The translations under genes were made by a program, and so were the position numbers. From an uncultured Clostridia bacterium (GTDB taxonomy: Bacteria; Bacillota; Clostridia; Christensenellales; Aristaeellaceae), in NCBI GenBank assembly GCA_946615495.1, contig CAMOHY010000003.1:1-29494 (forward strand): 29,494 nucleotides of DNA, read 5' to 3'. Every line of letters starts with the position of its first letter. The first letter of the stretch is position 1. The notes beneath the pieces were generated by a model. It was not told the origin of the DNA. It was given only the letters and a program-made list of their open reading frames with translations, and did no database searches. Shown in pieces: positions 23,635 to 29,494 of the stretch.

Positions 23635-26142
23635 TCAGATGGAGAATTCGCCTTTGGTGAGGCGGTTCAAAACAAAGTTCAGCGCCACCACGATGAGCAA
23701 TATGCCAAAGGCCATGGCGCAGCTTTGCGGCTGGCTGGTAAAGGTCCAGTATTCATAAAGCTGGAAGCCGATGGTCTTGGTGGTGCTGGAATAGAGCAGC
23801 GTGGTCATGGATAATTCGTAGAAGCAGGGAATGAAGATAAGGAACCAGCCCGCCGCGATGGAGGGGAAAATCAAGGGGCCGGTGATTTTGAACATGGTGC
23901 GCAGCCAGCTTGCGCCGGACACCTGGCTGCATTCCTCCAGCGAGGCGTGAATCTGGCTCATGGCGGACACCACGGTGCGCATGCCCATCATCAGGTACTT
24001 AATCATGTAAGCCACGATAATGATGTAGGCTGTGTTGTAAATATTCACGCCGAATTCTCCGCGCATGGTCATGATAAGGCCCAGGGCGATGACCACGGAG
24101 GGCGTGCCGGAGCCCAAGGTAATGAGAAAATTCGGAATCTTCCTGCCCCGCACCCGCGTGCGCTGGAGCAAATAGCTCATCGTGCAGGCGATCACGATGC
24201 CCACGGTGGCCGACACCGCGGCGAACAGAAGGGAGTTTTTCAGGCTGTTCATGGTTTCCGTGCGGCCAAACACGGTGGTCCAGTTGGCCACGGTGAAATT
24301 GGCGGCGGCAAACATGCTCTTGCCCACGTCCACCTTAAAGGAGGTGGTAAAAATGGTAATGAAGGGAATTACGATCACCACCACGGCGAACAGCGACACC
24401 AGCACCGTGACCGGGACGCGCCATTTGCGCAGGTCCACAATGGCGGGCTGCACCGATTTGCCGGACACTGTGATATACTGGCGCCTGGCCAGCACCACAT
24501 CGGAAACAAAAAGGATAATGAGCGCCAGCACCATCAGGAAAACCGCCAGGCCCGTGGCGTCGTTTAAGCCCTGAGAGCCCAGGGACACATATTCCACAAT
24601 GCGGGTCGTCACCGTGTGCACCCGGCCAGGGCTGCCGATGATGGAGGGAATGCCATAGCAGGACGCGGCGCTGACAAACACCAGCAGCGCCCCGGAAATG
24701 AGGGAGGGCGTCATCATGGGCAGGGTGACGGTAAACACGGTTTTGAGGGGGGAGGCGCCGGAAATGCGGCTGGCTTCCTCCAGGGAGGGGTCCATTTTCT
24801 CCATGGCGCGGCTGATGGTGATAAAGGCGTAAGGATAATAGAAGGTGGTGAGCACCCAGATCATGCCCGGCAGGGTGTACACGTTCAGGGGGCCCGGCGC
24901 GTCGCTGAGCCCAAAGAGCAGCCGCAGCCACTGGTTGATGGTGCCCACGTTGGGATTGAGCAGCCGCAGCCAGGCCATGGCGCCCACATAGGGGGGCACC
25001 ATGTAGGTGAGCACGAACAGCGCCCGGAAAAACTTTTTGCCGTACAAATTGGTGCGCCCCACCAGCCAGGCCAGGGGGAAGGCCAGCAGGGTGCCCAGAA
25101 TCATGGTGGCAAAGCCGGCGATCAGGGTATTTTTCAGCGCGTCCAAATTCAAGGGATAGGTATAGAGGCGCTTAAACGTTTCCAGCGAAAATCCGCCTTC
25201 CGGTAAAAAGGCCTTGATGACCATATACACCAAAGGCAACAGCTGAAACAGAAGCAGGAAATCCACAATGGCCAGAATCAATATCCATTTGAAATCCACA
25301 ATCCAGCTCTTATCCGCCATCATGAGGAAGGAGAGCAAAAGCACATCCACCGCCAGGATAATGCCCATCAGCATCACCGTGCGGCTGTTGCTCACCGTCA
25401 ATTGCGACAGCCAGGACACCTCCTGCCGGGCGATCATGCAAAACGCCCTGAGCTGCACCGCCTTATCGCGCACGCCTTTTTTAAAAGCGTTCACGTTTTC
25501 GGTAACGCCGCTCTCCGTGGAGCCCGCACTGACGAAAAACAGCTGAAACAGCATGGCCTGGCGTTCTTCTCCCGTCAAGCTTTCCGCCGCCTTCACGGCG
25601 GCCTGCGGCAATGGAGCCCCTTCATCGGCGATGCAGGAAAGCAGGGCGGCGCGGAAAGCGTCCGCCTCGCCCTGGGGCACGGCGGCCACCTCCTTTTTGA
25701 TGGAGGAGGACACCTTGGGACCGGCCGCCAAATACGTGGTGTAAAGCAGCTTGTAGGTCATTTCCCCGCGTCTGCCGTCCCCAGCGGAGGCGACGGCGGC
25801 GGAGGCGTCCGCTTCTCCCCCGCTCTTTTGCGCTTCCCAGGCGCTTTTGAGCAGGGAAAGGGCGGCTTCCTCCAGCTGTTCCCGCTGTCCGCCCTCCGGC
25901 GCCTCCAGTTGCGCGCGCAGCTGCTTTTTCCACGCCTCATCCACATCCCTGGACAAGGCGTACACTGCCTGATACCCCGCTTCCGAACTGAAGCCGGACG
26001 CGTCGTACAACCGCTGCCCGCGATAGCCCAAAAAAATGATGACCGCCGACAGCACAAGCAGACACCCCAATGCGATCTTGGTGATCGTGGGCGTGCGGTC
26101 CCTGTGGAGGATTTCGTTCTGCACTGCGCTCACGCTTTTCAT
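23635..26142 (-). CDS. Fused two-domain ABC permease (FbpB-like) with extra extracytoplasmic domain
   Basis: The 835-residue product starts at ATG 26142, with GAGG 9 nt before it; ATG 26148 and TTG 26160 are less well placed. Two permease halves are fused in one chain, each with an EAA-type loop (LEEASRISGAS, 454-464, and LEECSQVSGAS, 735-745), as in FbpB-type iron permeases. Those are normally about 500-560 residues. Here an N-terminal helix (22-39), a mostly helical outside domain (about 40-255) and another helix (257-275) come first. The extra domain has no motif I recognise. The gene lies between its binding protein and its ATPase, so it forms the channel of that importer. Confidence 0.92.
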   Translation of the reverse strand: MKSVSAVQNEILHRDRTPTITKIALGCLLVLSAVIIFLGYRGQRLYDASGFSSEAGYQAVYALSRDVDEAWKKQLRAQLEAPEGGQREQLEEAALSLLKSAWEAQKSGGEADASAAVASAGDGRRGEMTYKLLYTTYLAAGPKVSSSIKKEVAAVPQGEADAFRAALLSCIADEGAPLPQAAVKAAESLTGEERQAMLFQLFFVSAGSTESGVTENVNAFKKGVRDKAVQLRAFCMIARQEVSWLSQLTVSNSRTVMLMGIILAVDVLLLSFLMMADKSWIVDFKWILILAIVDFLLLFQLLPLVYMVIKAFLPEGGFSLETFKRLYTYPLNLDALKNTLIAGFATMILGTLLAFPLAWLVGRTNLYGKKFFRALFVLTYMVPPYVGAMAWLRLLNPNVGTINQWLRLLFGLSDAPGPLNVYTLPGMIWVLTTFYYPYAFITISRAMEKMDPSLEEASRISGASPLKTVFTVTLPMMTPSLISGALLVFVSAASCYGIPSIIGSPGRVHTVTTRIVEYVSLGSQGLNDATGLAVFLMVLALIILFVSDVVLARRQYITVSGKSVQPAIVDLRKWRVPVTVLVSLFAVVVIVIPFITIFTTSFKVDVGKSMFAAANFTVANWTTVFGRTETMNSLKNSLLFAAVSATVGIVIACTMSYLLQRTRVRGRKIPNFLITLGSGTPSVVIALGLIMTMRGEFGVNIYNTAYIIIVAYMIKYLMMGMRTVVSAMSQIHASLEECSQVSGASWLRTMFKITGPLIFPSIAAGWFLIFIPCFYELSMTTLLYSSTTKTIGFQLYEYWTFTSQPQSCAMAFGILLIVVALNFVLNRLTKGEFSI

Positions 26143-26180
26143 CCGCATGCACCTCTTCAAAAGAAAATAAAAATTCTTCT

Positions 26181-26213
26181 TAAAAGGGGGGAAGCCGCTT
26201 GACGGCTCCCCCC
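26181..26213 (-). terminator. Intercistronic hairpin between binding protein and permease genes
   Basis: On the minus strand, GGGGGG plus AGCCG (26213-26203) pairs with CGGCT, one bulge and CCCCCC (26197-26186), followed by TTTTAAG and later TTTTT. It lies about 22 nt after the binding-protein stop. It probably gives partial termination or shields the 3' end, so that more binding protein than permease is made. Confidence 0.75.
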
Positions 26214-26235
26214 TGGAGCGCTGAAAAAAATCCAG

Positions 26236-27324
26236 TTACTTGGTCGTTACCTTTTCGGTCCACAGGGTGTTGATGGCTTCACGGTTCTGGTAGGCTTTTT
26301 CCCAATCCACGCCCAGGTCCTTTTCGATGAGCCAATTGGTGTCCACGGACTTATAGGGGATTTCCTCCATCCCGGCGAACACGGAGTGCATGTAGCCCTG
26401 CAGAATCAGCTTCTGGGCTTCTTCGCTCAGCAGCCACTTTTCCACGGCTTCGCAGGCTTCCACGTTCACGTTCAGGGAATGGTCCTCCGCCACGGTCATC
26501 ACGGTAGAAGGAATGAGCACCACGCCGTCTTCGGGGTAGATGCAGGCCAGGTTGGTCACTTCGTTGCCCTTGTCCGCCTCATCCTTCAAATACTTGAGGA
26601 TGGATTCCTCCAGAATCATGATGGCGGCGCATTCCTTCGTCTGCAGCTTGGTAATGGCGGTGGAGCCGGATTCGATCATCACTTCGTTGGCGGCCAGGCC
26701 ATCCAGGAAAGCGGGGCCATAGTGATTATCCTGAATCAGGGAGGCCACGGCGGCAAAGGTGGTGCCGCTGCTCATGGGGTTGCCCATGGAGATATAGCCC
26801 TTCAGCGCCGGGTCGTTGGCGAAGGCTTCAAAGGTATGGGGAATGGTGACGCCCTTTTCAGCCCAGTAATCCACCGCTTCGGGGTTATACGCCAGCACCA
26901 TGTTGCACACGCGCACGGGGTACCAATAGCCCTCAGCGTCGTAGGGGAAGCGCAGCAGGGTGTCCGGGTTTTCGATCTCGATGGGCTCCAGGTAGCCCGC
27001 TTCCTTCAATTCCAGGCTCAAGGCGGGTTCGGCCACCAGCATCATGTCGCAGCCCAGGTCGCCGGTCTTATCGTCGCCCATTTCGCCGTAAATTTTGGTA
27101 ATCAGGGAGCTGGTACCGCCGTAGAAGAAGAAGGTGTCGCCGAAGGCGGGTTCCAGGTTGGGGAATTCGGCCTTGATGGCTTCGTCCATCATGTCGATGA
27201 CGAACTGATACATGGAGGAGTAAATGCCCAGCTTGCCGCTGACATCTTCATTGACAGCGAAAGCGGTGGAGCTCAGCGACAGAACCATCACCAGAGCAAG
27301 GGCAAGCGCGATCCATTTCTTCAT
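26236..27324 (-). CDS. Secreted ABC solute-binding protein, FbpA/family-1 type
   Basis: This 362-residue protein is the external receptor for the importer encoded after it. The signal peptide (1-23) ends in AFA-V, a good signal peptidase I site, with no lipobox. The mature start GKLGIYSS (30-37) is the first strand typical of iron and phosphonate binding proteins, and GDLGCDMMLVAEP further on is the hinge-adjacent strand. I do not see a clear tandem-Tyr iron site, so iron is not certain; thiamine, spermidine, phosphonate or organic ligands remain possible. GGAGGG lies 7 nt before ATG. It is the first gene of its operon, with its own promoter. Confidence 0.88.
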   Translation of the reverse strand: MKKWIALALALVMVLSLSSTAFAVNEDVSGKLGIYSSMYQFVIDMMDEAIKAEFPNLEPAFGDTFFFYGGTSSLITKIYGEMGDDKTGDLGCDMMLVAEPALSLELKEAGYLEPIEIENPDTLLRFPYDAEGYWYPVRVCNMVLAYNPEAVDYWAEKGVTIPHTFEAFANDPALKGYISMGNPMSSGTTFAAVASLIQDNHYGPAFLDGLAANEVMIESGSTAITKLQTKECAAIMILEESILKYLKDEADKGNEVTNLACIYPEDGVVLIPSTVMTVAEDHSLNVNVEACEAVEKWLLSEEAQKLILQGYMHSVFAGMEEIPYKSVDTNWLIEKDLGVDWEKAYQNREAINTLWTEKVTTK

Positions 27325-27349
27325 TTTGATTCCCTCCGTTATTTTATTT

Positions 27350-27369
27350 CCGGCTGCGCATTAAGCCGG
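27350..27369 (-). other. Stem-loop near the 5' end of the importer mRNA
   Basis: CCGGCT (27350-27355) and AGCCGG (27364-27369) form a 6-bp perfect stem with an 8-nt loop. On the minus strand it lies a few bases after the predicted transcription start and upstream of the ribosome site, so it may stabilise the mRNA. On the plus strand it is followed by TTTTTT and would look like a terminator, but there is no plus-strand gene to end. Confidence 0.5.
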
Positions 27370-27383
27370 TTTTTTCTATTTAA

Positions 27384-27412
27384 ATTGTACCACAAAAGCC
27401 AGATGAACGCAA
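27384..27412 (-). promoter_or_regulatory. Likely promoter of the FbpA-like importer operon
   Basis: On the minus strand, TACAAT (27389-27384, 5/6) lies 17 nt after TTGCGT (27412-27407, 3/6). The -10 is good and the -35 weak, so an activator may be needed. The predicted start is near 27377. Confidence 0.45.
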
Positions 27413-27468
27413 GAATGATTCCTTGTATTTTTATGAATTTTCCATTCGCCCGGAGGCGGACGGCGCGC

Positions 27469-28119
27469 TCACGCCCGGTCCGCGCCCACGGCCTTTAAGA
27501 ACTGCTTGGCGATATACATGCAGCCCACCTGATTGGGGTGGATTCGGTCCCAGGCGATATTGCAGGGGTGCATATGCTGGAAAAGCCCGTCCCAGGCCGT
27601 CTGCAGGTCCACAAAGGTGCAATTGTGCTTTTCCGCCAGCTTCTTTACCACCGCGCTGTATTCGTCCATCCGGGCGCGCATGGGGTCGCCGCGGTTGGGT
27701 TCCATAAAGTACGGCGTCATCAGGATCATGCCCTTCACCGTGGGCAGGGTGCGGCAAATCAGCTTTTCATAGGTCCTTTCATATTCGTCCAGGGGCACGT
27801 GGGTTTCGGGCATGTAGGGGCTGTCAAACTGCCGCCACACGTCGTTGATGCCGATGAGCACGCTCACCCAATCGGGCTTAAGGGCCATCACGTCGGTTTC
27901 CCAGCGCCCATCCAGGTCCCGCACCTGGTTGCCGCTGACGCCCATATTGATGATGCGCAGCGCCAATTCCGGGTACATGCAGTTGAGCAAAGCGCCCACG
28001 TCGGCCACGTAGCTGGTGCCCCAGGCGTTGGCCAGCCCTTCGCCCACGGGACGGGTGCGGTTGTAATCCGAAATGGAATCGCCGATAAACAAAATGGTAT
28101 CCTTCTTTTCAAACAGCAT
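27469..28119 (-). CDS. SGNH/GDSL-family hydrolase
   Basis: This 216-residue protein is a complete, apparently cytoplasmic SGNH esterase; no signal peptide is visible. Block I is FIGDSISDY with nucleophile Ser15, block II is GVSGNQ with Gly63, block III is GINDVW with Asn92, and block V is DRIHPN with Asp191 and His194. Such enzymes remove acyl or acetyl groups, often from sugars. It precedes the binding-protein gene on the same strand, but that gene has its own promoter 144 nt on, so shared function is uncertain. GGGAG lies about 10 nt before ATG. Confidence 0.93.
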   Translation of the reverse strand: MLFEKKDTILFIGDSISDYNRTRPVGEGLANAWGTSYVADVGALLNCMYPELALRIINMGVSGNQVRDLDGRWETDVMALKPDWVSVLIGINDVWRQFDSPYMPETHVPLDEYERTYEKLICRTLPTVKGMILMTPYFMEPNRGDPMRARMDEYSAVVKKLAEKHNCTFVDLQTAWDGLFQHMHPCNIAWDRIHPNQVGCMYIAKQFLKAVGADRA

Positions 28120-28150
28120 AGCGGTTCATCTCCCTGTCAAATTTTTTCTT

Positions 28151-28179
28151 ATTATAGCAAATCCTCCTCCGCGCCGCAA
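28151..28179 (-). promoter_or_regulatory. Likely promoter of the SGNH hydrolase gene
   Basis: On the minus strand, a perfect TATAAT (28156-28151) lies 17 nt after TTGCGG (28179-28174, 3/6). The leader would be about 25 nt. The -35 overlaps one arm of the long inverted repeat at 28168-28224. Confidence 0.55.
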
Positions 28180-28224
28180 CCGATTGCGCAATATTTTGCT
28201 TTTTCCGGCAGGATTCGGCGCGGA
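28168..28224. repeat. Long inverted repeat enclosing a palindrome in the divergent promoter region
   Basis: TCCGCGCCG (28168-28176) and CGGCGCGGA (28216-28224) are perfect 9-bp reverse complements 39 nt apart. Between them lies ATTGCGCAAT (28183-28192), a perfect 10-bp palindrome. The whole sits between two diverging genes and overlaps the -35 of the leftward one, which suggests an operator. Confidence 0.5.
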
Positions 28225-28271
28225 AACGCGCGAATAAGGATGTAATTCTTTCATTATTCGGAGGCTGCCCC

Positions 28272-29396
28272 ATGAAGATTTCCAAGAAGGATGCCCTGAC
28301 CTGGTTTGAATTTTTCGCTTCCCTGCCGGAGGAAGAGGACCTGATGCCCGGCCAGATGGAAATTGCCCTGTCCGCCTTCGCCCAGATTGAGCGGGCGGTG
28401 AACGCCCGGCACCGGGAATTGATGGAAAAGATACCGCGCCTCAAAACCCTAAAGGGCCGCACCTATTTTGTGGGCGACGAAAAGAAATTTCCCGGCGGCT
28501 GCCGCTCCTGCCTCTTGGGCACGGGCCTGTCCGCCGTGCGCAAAACCAATAAGTGCGGCGCCCACTGCAAATTCTGCTATGATTACGGCGTGCTCAACGC
28601 CCAGCCGCCGGTGGGCGAAGGCATGTGGGAAATCGGCGGCACCAAGTTTTACGAGGACGATTTGGACCTGCTTCTTTCCATTCATAAAAAGCCCACCGGC
28701 ATTTCCTACGTGTACCTGGAGCCCTTTATGGAAATTGAGAAATATTACGGCGTGGTGAAAAAATTCCATGAAGCGGGCATCCACCAGCATTTGTACACCA
28801 ACGGCATCAACGCCTGCCGGGAAAACCTGAAGGCCCTGGCCCAGGCCGGGCTGGACGAATTGCGGTTCAACCTGGGCGCGTCCAACTGCTCCGACCACGT
28901 GATTGAAAACATCGCCATCGCGCGGGAATACTTCCCCACCGTGGGCATCGAAACGCCCATGACCCCGGAGTTTTACGCCCAGTTTTTCGCCAAAAAAGAA
29001 AAAATCCTGGCCACAGGCCTGGACTTTATCAACTGCGCCGAGCTGCACCTGAACGAAAACAACATCGGCAATTACGCCGGGGAAAACCTGTACATGTGCC
29101 GCCAGGGCTACATTTCCCCCATTTTCAGCCGCAACCTGACGCTGCAATTCATGCGCGCCGCCAGCGAAGAGGGCTGGCCCATCCTGGTGCACGATTGCTC
29201 CAACCGCACCAAGTTTGCCCGCGACCTGAACCTGCGGGCCAAGGAGGGCGGCTGGTTCGGCCAAAGCAGCTATGGCTGCGAATTTTCCCGGCTGCCCTTT
29301 GCCTATTTCCTGCCCGTGCTGCGGGACGAAGCGTTTTCCTTTATCGAGGAGGAGCCCATGCCCGCCGGGTTCGGCCTGGGCGATATCGTGCTGTAA
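28272..29396 (+). CDS. Radical SAM protein of unknown function
   Basis: This 374-residue protein, the only plus-strand gene, has the canonical cluster motif CGAHCKFC (Cys95, Cys99, Cys102), which binds a 4Fe-4S cluster and S-adenosylmethionine. A further pair, Cys77 and Cys80 (CRSC), lies just before it, and five more cysteines are spread downstream, some possibly for an auxiliary cluster. LYTNGI (154-159) and the following barrel strands fit a radical SAM barrel. The N-terminal 75 residues form a helical extension. I do not recognise the subfamily; no precursor peptide or maturase partner is visible. GGAGG lies 7 nt before ATG. Confidence 0.85.
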   Translation: MKISKKDALTWFEFFASLPEEEDLMPGQMEIALSAFAQIERAVNARHRELMEKIPRLKTLKGRTYFVGDEKKFPGGCRSCLLGTGLSAVRKTNKCGAHCKFCYDYGVLNAQPPVGEGMWEIGGTKFYEDDLDLLLSIHKKPTGISYVYLEPFMEIEKYYGVVKKFHEAGIHQHLYTNGINACRENLKALAQAGLDELRFNLGASNCSDHVIENIAIAREYFPTVGIETPMTPEFYAQFFAKKEKILATGLDFINCAELHLNENNIGNYAGENLYMCRQGYISPIFSRNLTLQFMRAASEEGWPILVHDCSNRTKFARDLNLRAKEGGWFGQSSYGCEFSRLPFAYFLPVLRDEAFSFIEEEPMPAGFGLGDIVL

Positions 29397-29494
29397 AAAA
29401 TGTTTCATTGCATAAAAAATCGGGGAGCTTTCCAGCCGGAAGGCTGATTCAGACTGTTGGCAACCCCCAGGAAAGTATGAAAGGGCTTTGGCCC
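29397..29494. other. Non-coding right edge with stem-loops
   Basis: AGCTTTCC (29426-29433) and GGAAGGCT (29438-29445) form an 8-bp stem with one G-T pair and a 4-nt loop. On the minus strand it is followed, after 6 nt, by TTTTTT, so it may end a minus-strand gene beyond the window. GGGC/GCCC (29483-29494) begins another stem cut by the edge. No gene is supportable. Confidence 0.4.

Overview
The window is ordinary bacterial chromosome, tightly packed and GC-rich. Almost every gene lies on the minus strand; only the last one is on the plus strand. AGGAGG-type ribosome binding sites, consensus sigma-A promoters, sugar-importer operons without their own ATPase, and a histidine operon that pairs short HisG with HisZ all fit a Bacillota (Clostridia) genome. 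A gut or rumen member near Christensenellales is my impression from protein style and was not tested. I saw no tRNA, rRNA, CRISPR array, insertion sequence or prophage gene.

Region A (about 215-13,600, minus strand) looks like one long carbohydrate-uptake operon. In transcription order it encodes a giant membrane-anchored solute-binding protein with two carbohydrate-binding-like modules, two permeases (the second with an unusual two-helix N-terminal extension), an NHL-propeller/TPR/membrane-anchor protein, a YIP1-family membrane protein, a DUF5696-family surface protein that may be a glycoside hydrolase, a second pair of permeases, and a conventional secreted solute-binding protein. It starts at a perfect TTGACA-N17-TATAAT promoter. 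The last binding-protein gene has a likely extra promoter, and the operon ends in strong hairpins. It therefore holds two complete sugar importers around a three-gene surface module, with no ATPase and no regulator. This is the most interesting part of the window.

Region B (about 13,962-21,984, minus strand) is a complete-looking histidine operon in the order hisZ-hisG-hisD-hisC-hisB-hisH-hisA-hisF-hisIE, followed by a BltD-like GNAT acetyltransferase. Most genes overlap by a few bases. Transcription starts at a near-consensus promoter with a leader of only about 40 nt and stops at intrinsic terminators. The histidinol-phosphate phosphatase step is missing from the cluster.

Region C (about 22,021-27,412, minus strand) is an FbpABC-like importer. 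It has a secreted binding protein, then a hairpin between genes that probably limits read-through, then a fused double permease with an extra N-terminal extracytoplasmic domain, an ATPase, and a small HD-domain protein.

Region D (27,469-29,494) has an SGNH/GDSL hydrolase (minus) divergent from an unassigned radical SAM protein (plus). The 152-nt gap between them carries nested inverted repeats.
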